The position numbers and the translations under genes are program-made. The notes beneath the pieces are model-generated. The model made no database searches and had not been told where the DNA came from. It saw only the letters and a list, made by a program, of their open reading frames with translations. A stretch of 64,000 bases of DNA. Source: Phyto melanocephala. Its lineage: Eukaryota; Arthropoda; Insecta; Diptera; Rhinophoridae. Shown piece by piece: positions 53,861 to 64,000 of this stretch. Location of the stretch: NCBI GenBank assembly GCA_941918925.1, contig OW799234.1, positions 114,551,128-114,615,127 on the forward strand, in the 5' to 3' direction. Every line of letters starts with the position of its first letter. Position 1 is the first letter of the stretch.

Positions 53861-54255
53861 AAAGTTAGCTTAGATTTTAGATATAATTTTAGAAATATTT
53901 AATTTGTAATTTTGAATTGAAAATCTGTCACATTCGACTAGTGGCTAGTTTGTCAAATTGTATCTCTTTAATTGAAAATATGTTTTTATTTACTCTTAAA
54001 ATCTCCTAACACTAATTGTAAAAAAAAGAAAAAGTAATCGCAAACAGCATAAGTTTTATGTTATTGTTATAATTTTAATACCACAGGTAAAACTCAATAC
54101 TAGAAAAAACTAAAAATAGTAATTTTTAAGTGGATACAAACAACAAGTTATTTAAATTATTTTTATGTTTGCAACAGAACTTTTTGAAAAAGAAAACGAT
54201 TAAAAAAGATTTTAAGTTGTGCTCATTTTGTATTTGTTGTGCGATATGTATGTAT
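53861..54255. other. Downstream AT-rich DNA
   Basis: Nothing recognised between the likely Pmp70 end and the inverted repeat at 54256. Confidence 0.4.
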
Positions 54256-54458
54256 GTGCGCGAAATTATCGTATGTTACGTTTTTTTACAAATCGACTTT
54301 TTTATGCAAATTGGTTTTACATCAATTAATCCATTTGGTAATAAAATATTATAGCGATAACTGTTTTAGTTAAGAAGATAACACTGCGTACATTTTATCG
54401 TATGCAGCAGTGTTATTTACCTTTTATTTAATTTAAAACATGCGATAATTTCGCGCAC
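54256..54458. mobile_element. Short palindromic element with GTGCGCGAAATTATCG ends
   Basis: GTGCGCGAAATTATCGTATG at the left and CATGCGATAATTTCGCGCAC at the right form a 21-bp inverted repeat with one mismatch, 203 bp in all. In the middle, ATAACACTGC (54378-54387) pairs with GCAGTGTTAT (54407-54416), extended inward by GTAC/GTAT. Looks like a MITE; a transcribed hairpin is possible. Confidence 0.5.
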
Positions 54459-55565
54459 AGGGGTCGATTTGTAGCTGAACATATTTTTTTCATGCTACTA
54501 AGCAACGTTGTTGTTTGAGTGTTGCGTATATCGACAACATATTTGGCTATCATATAGTGCCAATATAAAAAGTTATAAAACTTTATTTTGCATTAAGTGT
54601 TTTAGATTTTTTTGTTAATTGTTTTTTTAATTTAAGCTCATTAGTCATTCCTATTATGCAAAATAGTAGCCGCAAATAGGTTCTCAAACATTATCTGCGA
54701 AAGTATAAATGTTTTGTTTTTCTTACTCTAATGGGGTCTACCTTTATATAACGCTTACACTCAACACAAATGGTAGTTCTTCTAAACATAGATCGATTAT
54801 TTGCTTACTACCCTCAAACCCTGTAACATCATCTTCCTCAATTGAAAATAAAAAAATATTTTTACATTTATAAAAGCTTTATTATATTTTCATTTACAAT
54901 TTTGTATTCATAATTGGTGCTGGTTGTATTTAATCAATGATATTAGTCTTAATAACTTTTTTTTCAATTGTGTATATAAATAACTGAAACGTACGCATTG
55001 TGTCAAAAAAAAAAAAAAAATAAACGGAAAAATAAATACTTATTTCATCCTGAATTGGTGATTTTTATGCAAAATTGGAGTTTGCTTGTAAACTGAAATT
55101 ATTTTGACACATTTTTTAATTAGTTTTATAGTAAATGTTTGTAAATTTTTTTAAACTCATATCTGTCCTAGTAACAAACTAATGTATGAAATTACACAGA
55201 ATGCGTTGTGTTAAAATATATAAGTATGTTTTTTATTTTTATTTATAATTTGGTAGTATTAAGCTTTAACAAATTATTCAAGCTTTAGGTCTTTGTGTAA
55301 TAAGAAAAATTATAAACAAGACAATGTAAAAAAATACAAATTATAATTTGTTCTTTTTACAAATAAACAAATTATTTACATAAAACAATTGTATTTATAT
55401 TGTAAGATGTGTATATATATGTATGTGTATGTATATCATCATAATTATATTTATACGAAATATATTTACTAAAGAAATAAAATAAAATCAAAATTTTTTA
55501 ATAAAATTGTAAATATTTTTCTTTTTTCATTTTCGAAGAGTTTTAAAATGCTGAAATACATATTT
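54459..55565. other. Intergenic AT-rich DNA, nothing recognised
   Basis: Short poly-A and ATGT runs only (for example 55010-55022 and 55420-55436). Confidence 0.4.
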
Positions 55566-56310
55566 TTATACCCTTCACACAGTGAAAAAGGGTATATATA
55601 GGTTTGTTATTCCGTGTGAAATTTCTACAATTTTCATTTCCGACCCCATAAAGTATATATTTTCTGAAAGCTTATGAATAGGGGAGTCGATTAAGCTCTG
55701 TCCGTGTGTATGTTGAAATCAACTTTTTGAAGCCCCCCGATATCGCTTGGACCCGGGTGAGGTATTAAAATATCAGAAATATTCGGTACATAAACAACTG
55801 AGATATGAGCAAAAACCCACGACCACCTCGATTTTTTATTCACAAAAACAACATTACAACAACAACATACATACATACAAACGTGTATACTGGTTAGAGA
55901 AAACGTGGCATCGAATCCCAGCTGAGCAAAAAGAAATTTTTTTTATATATTTTTAAAATTTTTATTTTTTTATTTTTTATTTAATATATAATTTATGTTT
56001 TTATTATTTTTTTTTAAATTTTTTTTTATTATTTTTTTGTTTTATATTTATTATATATATTTTAATTATTTTTTTAAAATTTTTTTTTAAAATTTTTTTT
56101 TTAAATTTTTTTTTTTATTTTTTTTTTTTAAACATACATACGTAAATTTATAATTTTACAATGAGATGTTTTATATATGTATGTTTTTTATATGTATGTA
56201 CGTATTTTATATGGGATGAATGGTGATACAAACTACTGTTATTGCATGTCTACACGTTGTGAAGGGTATATAAGATTCGGCACGGCCGAATATAGCAATC
56301 TTACTTATTT
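55566..56310 (+). mobile_element. HINE/DINE-1-like element
   Basis: About 745 bp. Left end, very short GTCY remnant (CTCTGTCCGTGTGTATG), tRNA-like segment at 55890-55928, A/T block, hairpin GATTCGGCACGGCCGAATA and the end GCAATCTTACTTATTT. A stray piece of another copy's end (GGAATATAGCGCTCTTACTC) lies at 56390-56410. Confidence 0.8.
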
Positions 56311-56495
56311 AATTCTCTTACTTATTTATAAACACCAAGGCCCTGATTTGCGGCATTTCTACTTAACAACCTCGCCCAAAGAGGTAACGGAATATAGCGC
56401 TCTTACTCGTTTAAATTGTCACAGTATAACTCTTTCCTAATGCAGTGTCATTTACTGCTTCGAACGTAATAATTTACATAAATAGTTTTTTTCAA

Positions 56496-57385
56496 TTATA
56501 CCCTTCACACACAGGTAAAAAAGAGTATACATATATGTATAGGTTTGTCATTCCGTGTGAAATTTCTACAATTTTCATTTAGAAGCAACCATATGTTCCT
56601 CAGATCTGTGTATGGTATCAATCTTTTGGAAATATCCGTGAATAAATCGCTATTGAAATTCAGCATAATCGCCCCATAACTTTCTGAGATATGAGCAAAT
56701 AAACACGACTTCCTCTGTTTTTACCACCAAAATTAAAATTTTTAGCGTAGATATAATATGTCTCTAGAGATATTCGTAAAAAATTTTGGATAAAGCGTGC
56801 TTCAATCGGTAAAGTTATAGGGAAAAAATTTTTTTTTAAATATATATTCAAAAAATTTACAAACTAAAATCAAATTTTTTTCAGCTTCTAGATAACCGAG
56901 AGAGTCAATATTGGTATCATCTGACAGGAATTGGCTAGCGCAATATAAGCACTATAAAAAAATTAAAATTCATGTTGGCCGCCACTACAAAATGGTGAAC
57001 AATAAATTTTTATGTGGGTCAAATCTGGTATTTTAAAATGTAACTTATTGAACACCCTAAATATTGGTATCAATTGAAAGGACTTGACCATTAAAACACT
57101 GTTAATTATTAAAAAATGTAAAATCTAAGATGGCGTTTGAAACAAAATCGCGGAAATTTTTTTAACCCCATCAATATGGGTATTAAACGAAAGGGCTTGA
57201 CTAGTAGAATACAATTGACTATGTAAAAATTCAAAATCAAAGACGTCAAAAATAATAAAGAAAAATGTCGTGTAACATGAAAAATAGGTTAAGCTACGAT
57301 GTGGGATTGTACCTTCATGTGTACATGATTGTGAAGGGTATTATTAGATTCGCCACGGCCGAATATAGCATTCTTACTTGTTTTT
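56496..57385 (+). mobile_element. HINE-like element, long divergent subtype
   Basis: About 890 bp. Left end TTATACCCTTCACACACAGG and hairpin end GATTCGCCACGGCCGAATAT...ACTTGTTTT are of the family, but the middle is different: AACCATATGTTCCTCAGATC and CGCCCCATAACTTTCTGAGA (as at 23.6 kb), then diverged modules with GGTATCATCTGACAGGAATT, GGTATCAATTGAAAGGACTT and GGTATTAAACGAAAGGGCTT at about 130-bp spacing. No GTCY block and no tRNA-like segment. Confidence 0.65.
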
Positions 57386-57611
57386 AAAATCATCTTGTCT
57401 CACTCCCCAACGATTCCTATTAAATATTAAGTGTTAAATATTGTAATAAAAAATTGTAATAATAATTTCATACCTTTGCTAATCCTTAAAATAATTGTGC
57501 TACAAATATTTCGTTTGTTTTTTGCCTTAATCTGAAATTTGCTTTATAATTTTAATAACATAGTTACAAAAGTTTTGAAATAGAACGCTGCGGGAATTGC
57601 AAAATAAGTAC

Positions 57612-58592
57612 TAGGGTGATCGATTATTCGACTTTTTTAAGAAACCGGTTTTCAAAAATTAGAAGATATTGTACAAAAAAATTATAATAAAAATTATATC
57701 TAAATATGTAATTTTTACAGTTTATATACGTTTGGCTGCACAATTACGCAATAACGCAATAACTGACATGAATGCAGTTGACTAATTTGGTTTTAATTAG
57801 TTGAATTTAAGGACAAAAGGTACTCTTTACAAGTAAAATAAATAAATACAAAAAATTTTACATAAATAAGACTTTTTTAAGGCTGTTATAAGTTTTTGTA
57901 TCTCCTTCTGTATATTTTTTTAATGTTAAATAGATCTTTTAAACTAATATGCACTAACGTATTTTGTTTGAAATGATTTCTGTAATTTGAAATACATTTT
58001 AAAGGAAAGGGAGAAAATCTTTAAAATTTAATTTTAAAAATTCTTTCTTATACCCCTGACAGACATACAAATATAGGCATAAACTAGTTTGTTCGATGGT
58101 TTAATTGAAATTTAAGTTGACAGACACTCAATGTCATTAATTAAAATAAGGATCTGCAAGGACGGATAATTGGTTTTTCTTAACTACACTTTTTATCTAA
58201 AAGTGATCGATCAGCTTAGTTTATGCTCCAATTACCTTTAACTTTTAACGTAAGTTTTATATCCTATAAAAAATAATATTTAAGCTTAATTATTTTTTTT
58301 TTGCATTTGTTTTTTAAACAACAAATAGATTTCTTAAAATATTATAGAAGAATATTTAATAGTTTTTATTTTCTGATTTTTGGAAACTTTTCGCGTACTA
58401 AATATACTATGGTACGATTGGTTACAAAGATATATGAAAATAAACTTAAAAATATAAAAAAACCGGCTTTTTCGGATAAAAAAAAACCGGTGTATTCGAT
58501 ATTCGAAAAATCAACATTTAGAAAAAACCGCCAGCTGAAAAAGGAAAAAAACCGGGGTTTCCTCCGGTTGTTAAACCGAGTCGATCACCCTA
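57612..58592. mobile_element. hAT-like element, copy 2, inverted, with 8-bp TSD
   Basis: Same family as 49818-50898 but in the opposite direction, 981 bp. Ends TAGGGTGATCGA...TCGATCACCCTA; flanks ATAAGTAC (57604-57611) and ATAAGTAT (58593-58600), one mismatch. Subterminal AAACCGG motifs at both ends. No transposase; a 150-codon frame at 58301-58753 runs out past its end and is not credible. Confidence 0.85.
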
Positions 58593-58600
58593 ATAAGTAT

Positions 58601-59976
58601 ATTTGCGAAATGATAAAGTGCAAAATGCAAATGAAAACAGGGTATCAATTATCGTTCTATGAAACTATAAAAATTGAAAAGTTTTTGTGTGTCATAACAT
58701 ATGGTGCCACCATTCCCTTGTTATACAAAAACTTTTTCATTTCACAGAACTAGAATTGAGCCCCAGGTAATGAAATCGAAATAAATAATAAATAAATTTT
58801 TTGTTGCATCCAATCAATCAAACACATTTTACAGTTACAATGTTTTTTTATTTCATTCAGTTTTACTAATGTTAATTATTTGTATATTGTTTTATTTATT
58901 TTTTTATTGACCATTATAATACTTTACAAATTAAATGTTCCATAAAACATACATTTACATACAATACTTCCAAGTACATTTTATTTTATTCCAAAAGATT
59001 CCATACCATAAGATTCCATGTATACCTTTTCTATATATCAGATCTTTCAAAGTAATTGCTAGACAGTCTGACTAAATGGTCGACTGCTGAAAAAAGTGCT
59101 TTATAAGATGTTACATTTAAATGGTTAATTTTTCAACTTTTATTTTGTTTTTTAATTTGGTTGTTTGTAAAGATGTTAAATTAATTTTTGTTTTTTAGAA
59201 AAGTTGAAAATTTAGTTTTTTGTTTTATATTTGTATATAGTATGTAAGTATGTATATAATAAGTATGTATATTTTGCTAATTTTTTTTTAATATTATGAT
59301 TTTATAAGATTTATTTTGTATATTCTTAAATTACATATTGATTCAATATTTTATGTTCGTTATTGTTTTACTTATTTATGTACAAATAAAAAAATTAAAC
59401 CGCACAAATTGACGTGACTGTGTTGCAGAGAATAGGGGTAATTTTTTTTAAATATATGTTTGTACATACATATGTAAGTATGTATGTATGTATATATTAT
59501 TTATGTGTGTGTTAAAAACTAATGTTAAGTGATGAACAAAATGAATGTCTAGTAATTATTTTTATTCTTGCTCTATTTATTATGTTTATTTAAAAATTAA
59601 ACTACTTTAAGAAAAATGTCTGTCTATTTTAATAATCTTATTTTATTTATTTGTTTTTTGTAAAAAAATTATTATGCATTTTTAAATATAATCAAGCAAA
59701 ATATAAATTATTTCTATTACTTAGCTAAATATTTAATTATTTTCCGATTATTTGTCTCTTTTTTTTTAATTTAATTTTATTGATTATTGATATTTTATCT
59801 TATACAAATATGTTTTTTTTATTTTATTTAATCTTTATTAAAAACTGATTTTATCAAAAAAAAAATAAATATAATTAAATTAATATTTTATATAATTATA
59901 TTTTTATATAAATTTGTAGTTGAAATAACATTTTAATTTTATTTGTAAGGAAAACTTTCACGTTCTATTGAAATTT
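58601..59976. other. Intergenic AT-rich DNA, nothing recognised
   Basis: Includes GTATGTATGT-type microsatellite runs near 59240-59270 and 59460-59495. No gene. Confidence 0.45.
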
Positions 59977-60003
59977 CGATCGATATCGAATGCCGTAATT
60001 CGG
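59977..60003. repeat. Solo MITE end (ATCGAATGCCGTAATTCGG)
   Basis: Matches the right end of the MITE at 1327-1458 and has no partner in the preceding 200 bp. Confidence 0.55.
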
Positions 60004-60293
60004 TCAAGGTTTGTTTTTTCTTTTTATTACGCTAATGAAAATGTTTTAACTAATTAAAGTATTTTTATTTGTTTAATTTTGTACTTTGTTTTGAAATTCT
60101 TTAAAACAATATGAAATATCCAAATTTAAAATTTCAATTTTTTTTCGGTCATACAATGATTCATAATGATGAATTATAAAGAAATTTCATGAACAAATGT
60201 TCTACATGCATATCTGTGGACTTTTGACTAACCAACATAAATAGAGGTAAGAAAATTTTCAGGCTTTTTTTAATTATAAAACAACTTTAAGAC

Positions 60294-60426
60294 TGGAGGC
60301 AAATTACGGCGTTCGATCACGGTCGAAATTTTACTCGAACATTCGAGTTTGCTATGCATTTGGTATAGATATTCTAATAAGAATTTTAAAATTTCGATCG
60401 TGATCGAATGCCGTACTTTGCCCCCT
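60294..60426. mobile_element. Palindromic MITE, TTACGGC-TTCGATC family
   Basis: GGAGGCAAATTACGGCGTTC...GATCACGGTCGAAATTTTA at the left and AAAATTTCGATCGTGATCGA then ATGCCGTACTTTGCCCCC at the right. About 133 bp, non-coding. Confidence 0.65.
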
Positions 60427-60587
60427 GATCAATCAGGCATGTTCTCACACTCGCATGAATATGAAATTGCATGCAATTTAAAAATCGCCAAACGTCAAGC
60501 GTTTTGCCATGTTTCAAACATGAGTTCGAAAAATAAAAACGACAAAAAAATAATAATAATAACATTATAAGCAAAAGTATCATCTGG

Positions 60588-60718
60588 AAGCAAATTACGA
60601 CATTCAAACGTGATTGAAATTTTAAAATTCTTATTAAAAACTCTATACCTAGAGTACAGCGAACACGATCGTTCGAGTAAAATTTCGATCGTGATCGAAT
60701 GCCGTAATTTGGCCCCTG
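60588..60718. mobile_element. Palindromic MITE, same family
   Basis: GGAAGCAAATTACGACATTC at the left and GATCGAATGCCGTAATTTGG then CCCCTGG at the right. About 131 bp, 160 bp after the previous copy. Confidence 0.65.
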
Positions 60719-60796
60719 GGCTCTCGCTAAGTATAGTTATATTAGAAAAACTTTATCATATAAATTAACTGTTTTTATAAAATCGCCAGAAAAAAA

Positions 60797-61660
60797 AACA
60801 AGTAAGAGCGATGTATTCGGCCGTGCCAAATCTACCTTCACAACGTGTAGTCATGCAATAACAATAGCTTGTATCACCATTTATCTCATATTAAATTCGT
60901 ACATACATATAAAAAACATACATATATAAAAACATCCCATTGTGAAATTATAAATTTACGTATGTATGTTAAAAAAAATAAAAAAAAAATTTAAAAAAAA
61001 GAAAAAAAAAATTATTAATATATAAATAATAAATATAAAACAAAAAAAAAATAAACAAGAATTAAAAAAAAATAATAATAAAAATATAAGTAATATATAA
61101 AATAAAAAAAAAATTAAAAAAAAAATTTTTTTAAAAAATTTAAAAAAAAAATAATTAAACTATAAATAATAAATATAAAACAAAAAAAATTAAAAAAAAG
61201 TAAAAAAAATATAAATAATATATTAAATAAAAAATAAAAAAAAAAATATAAAAAAAATAAAAAAAATTTTTTTGGGCTCAGCTGGGATTCGATGCCACGT
61301 TTACTCTAGCCAGCATACACGTTTGTATGTATGTATGTTGTTGTTGTAATGTTGTTTTTGTGAAAAAAAAAATCGTGGTGGTCGTAGGTTTCTGCTCATA
61401 TCTCAGTTGTTTATGTACCGATGTTTCTAATTTTCAATACCGATCTACTCCCGAATATTTCTGATATTTTAATACCTCACCCGGGTCCAAGCGATGTCTG
61501 GGGGCCTCAAAAACTTGATTTCAACCAACACACGGACAGACGGTCAGGGCTTAATCGACTCCTCTATTCATAAGCTTTCAGAAAATGAAAACTGTAGAAA
61601 TTACAAGCGGAATGACAAAGCTATATATACCCTTGTGCACCACAGGTGAAGGGTATAAAA
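60797..61660 (-). mobile_element. HINE/DINE-1-like element
   Basis: About 865 bp in - orientation. Hairpin CGGCCGTGCCAAAT near 60820, a duplicated A/T-only block (60970-61265), tRNA-like segment near 61276-61320, GTCY remnant ACGGACAGACGGTCAGGGC, and an altered left end (CCCTTGTGCACCACAGGTGA). Confidence 0.8.
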
Positions 61661-63080
61661 ATATGGAAAAACTTAGGCAATTAAAATCGTCGTGTGTGAC
61701 ATTCGACTTAAAAGCATTTAAAAATCGTGATTAAATTCCCGATAGATGTTTAAGCTTATTTCTCTTATTTATGTATATTCAATGTGCATTGATAGCTTCG
61801 TTTTGAATAGCTCAGTCAATGAAGGGAACACAATTTTAAGGGGAAGTTTTAACACCAATTTTTACTTAATCGAATATTTTAAAAAGATTGGTTTGCAGAG
61901 TATAAACGTTATTTGAATACTCTTAACTATTACTTACATACATATGCGCGTACATAGGTAATACCAACTGCATTTTAATCAGTTTCAATTCAAAGTCTAT
62001 CATCATCAATTAAGAATAAACATACCAATTTAATGCAAAATTCAACTTTTTTCAATGCATTATTTAATAAACTAGTTTAGTAATAAATGTATGTATGTAT
62101 GTATGTATGTATGTATGTATGTACGTGTGTAAATAATTAAATTAGATTAGAGGATATATGTATGTATGTATTTCCACAAAAATATTTTTATTTCATATTT
62201 AAGTGTTATTTGTATTATACTGGTGTATGTATTTGTGTTGAGTATATTTTATAAATGGTTACCTAAAAACTACTGCATATAAATAAATATTAAAACTAGT
62301 ATTACGAGTATAATTCAGTTGTATGTTTTACTACAAATATTGTTTTAAAATCTATTATTTAACTTTTTTATTTAACTAAAATTTTTGCATATTGTTTAGC
62401 TTATTGTTAGTTACCAAAAAAAAAAAGAAATTGCACATTATCATATCATCATATTTTAGTGTTTTATAATTTAATACTAAATAATTTATATGTAAGTTTG
62501 TTTTTTTTTTTTTTTAATTTTAAAATAAAACAAAATATTGGCACAATTTTAATAATAAGTTTCAAATAACACAAAAAAAAATTATTTTTCATTTCTTTCA
62601 TTGAAAGTTTTTTTAAGTACATACATATTTGAAAAAGTTTTCCAAAAATATTTTAAGTCATTAATTTAGTAATATACTTTTTCAGTTTTGTTTTTGTACT
62701 AATCATTCTTACAATAACACTGATTTTTTTTCTGTAATTTGTTATGCAAATATCAATATGTTTTTTTTTTTATTTAACAAAATCACAAAATAAACTGTCT
62801 AAAATTTTATTTCTTACTTTTAATTTCAATTATTGAAATCTGAAATTATGTATTTAACATATTTTCTTTATATTTAAAATTAATAAAATTGTAACATGTG
62901 CAATTATTATTTTAACATAAAATGTATACAAACAACAAAAATTAAAAAATTAATTTAAAAAAATAAAAGTGCTATTTAAAGAAAACTTTTTTATAATAGG
63001 TATAACATTTTAAGTTCAGTTCGTTAAAAGAAAATAAAAAAAGAGAAAAACATAACCACCATTTTTTGTGTTCTGTTCTG
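61661..63080. other. Intergenic AT-rich DNA with ATGT microsatellite
   Basis: A (GTAT)n run at 62087-62124 with a shorter one near 62157-62172. No gene or transposon recognised. Confidence 0.5.
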
Positions 63081-63089
63081 CAAATCTAT

Positions 63090-63375
63090 TGAACATCCCA
63101 GCAAAAAAAAAAGAGCTGGGATGTAGTGCAAAGTAAATTTCATTTTCAATAATTTTAAATCAATAGTGCAAAAGCAATCATTCTAAATGACTCCTTAAAT
63201 GCGAAATAATTTGTCATAAATAATGTAATTTAAAAATAATGAAAAATCATGCAAAATATCCCAGCAAAAAAAAAGATGGGAAGTAGTACAAAGTGAATTA
63301 CATCTTCAAGACTTTTGAATCAATAGTGTAAAAGCATTCATTCTAAATGACTAAACTTAGCTCGTGAAACATCAG
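63090..63375. repeat. Two diverged repeats each headed by a CCCAGC hairpin
   Basis: ACATCCCAGC-A-rich loop-GCTGGGATGT at 63094-63124 and a decayed version at 63256-63283 are each followed by similar text (AGTGCAAAGTAAATT, AATCAATAGTGCAAAAGCA, TCATTCTAAATGACT). Units are about 163 bp apart. The CCCAGC ends match the TIR element at 25542-26216. Confidence 0.6.
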
Positions 63376-63695
63376 ATGTTTTTCATCAAATATGCATGAG
63401 TTATATGCACTTATTAGAACGGAGTGCAGTTCATTAATATATTCATGTAAACACATGATCTCCAATGACACGCTAGTCATTAGAGTTTCACCTTAATTTA
63501 ATCACTTCGTCATCAGTTAAACCACTGCAAAAACAATTTTTTGTCCAAATTTTTTGTTCAAATTATTTTTGCTCTTTTAGCATTTATGGATCAACTTGAC
63601 CTCCTTAATTAAGAATTTTACCTTGTTTCTAAACGAACTTACCTTTATTTAAAAAAAAAATTCAAATATTCTTATTAGTGAACAATAATGGACAC

Positions 63696-63832
63696 CAGGG
63701 GCCAAATTACGGCATTCTAACGTGATCGAAATTTTAAAATTCTTTTTAGAATCCCTATACCAAAAGCAAAGGGAACTCAATCGTTCAAGTGAAATTTCGA
63801 TCGTTAACAAACGCCGTAAATTGCTCCCAGGT
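63696..63832. mobile_element. Palindromic MITE, GGGGCCAAATTACGGCATTC copy
   Basis: CAGGGGCCAAATTACGGCAT at the left and CGCCGTAAATTGCTCCCAG at the right, with inner GATCGAAATTTTAAAATTCT. Fourth full member of the family in the window. Confidence 0.65.
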
Positions 63833-64000
63833 GATTATTTTGTACGCGTAGGTTTAGGAAAAAAATGATTAAAAATTAGCAACAGGTGGAGCTGTAGTCG
63901 AATTATTATTAACAAATTTTATATTAATAAACCAAAACAATTTATATTCACAACTTAGATAACTTTAAAGTTCACTTTTCTTATTCTACCTCTCTCATAG
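63833..64000. other. Window end, nothing recognised
   Basis: AT-rich sequence without a supported feature. Confidence 0.4.

Noticed and set aside
58301..58753. 150-codon frame past the second hAT copy
   Set aside because: It covers the hAT subterminal AAACCGG motifs and continues into flanking DNA; composition is Lys/Phe/Asn-rich and no domain is visible.

Overview
This is a eukaryotic, very AT-rich, transposon-dense window that looks like a calyptrate fly (blowfly or house-fly type). The reasons are the GT-AG introns, an insect-type gene set, and many DINE-1/mini-me-like repeats with (GTCY)n blocks, Helitrons, hAT, Tc1/mariner, PIF/Harbinger-like MITEs and LINE remnants. There are no rRNA genes, no intact tRNA genes and no CRISPR array. 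No species name can be proved from the sequence alone.

The backbone is one large gene: Pmp70/ABCD3, the peroxisomal half-ABC transporter, on the + strand from 10785 to 53670. I reconstruct 11 coding exons joined in frame to 658 codons plus stop, close to the 659 residues of human ABCD3. Walker A, Q-loop, signature, Walker B and H-loop are all present. Intron 1 is about 29.9 kb and is filled with repeats. Intron 2 (7.4 kb) holds, on the opposite strand, a nested single-exon ORF for an unrecognised 218-residue membrane protein with a basic RS-type tail. Intron 7 (3.2 kb) holds a three-level transposon nest and a complete 415-bp Helitron.

Upstream, on the - strand at 3396-4505, lies a 369-residue RS-rich protein whose C-terminal part matches the TRIR (C19orf43) family. 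A candidate 51-residue, two-exon small gene lies at 1528-1756 on the - strand. The window opens inside a Tc1-like element with only the C-terminal end of its transposase.

Repeat landmarks, left to right: a Tc1 right end with two direct repeats (1-498); a group of small palindromic MITEs (1.3-2.8 kb); a 1.28-kb near-perfect inverted repeat ending 770 bp before the Pmp70 start codon (8735-10016); about a dozen HINE/DINE-1-like elements; an internally deleted mariner with a LINE in it, beside a MITE with similar termini (16.9-18.5 kb); a Hermes/hobo-like hAT with an 8-bp target duplication (20176-20825); a head-to-tail Helitron dimer (27832-29582); a Helitron inserted inverted in a Helitron (33135-34860); a 174-bp satellite of 12.4 copies (35588-37748); and a 1.8-kb TIR element with repeated GTTACGGACGTTAC motifs (38741-40549). 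Downstream of Pmp70 are more HINEs, a second copy of the intron-7 hAT and a cluster of palindromic MITEs.

The genes do not form a pathway with one another. PMP70 acts in fatty acyl-CoA import into peroxisomes and the RS/TRIR protein is probably nuclear. I see no new multigene system. The most unusual items are structural: the Helitron concatemer, the foldback with an embedded HINE, the tRNA-like module in the HINEs, and the nested membrane-protein gene.
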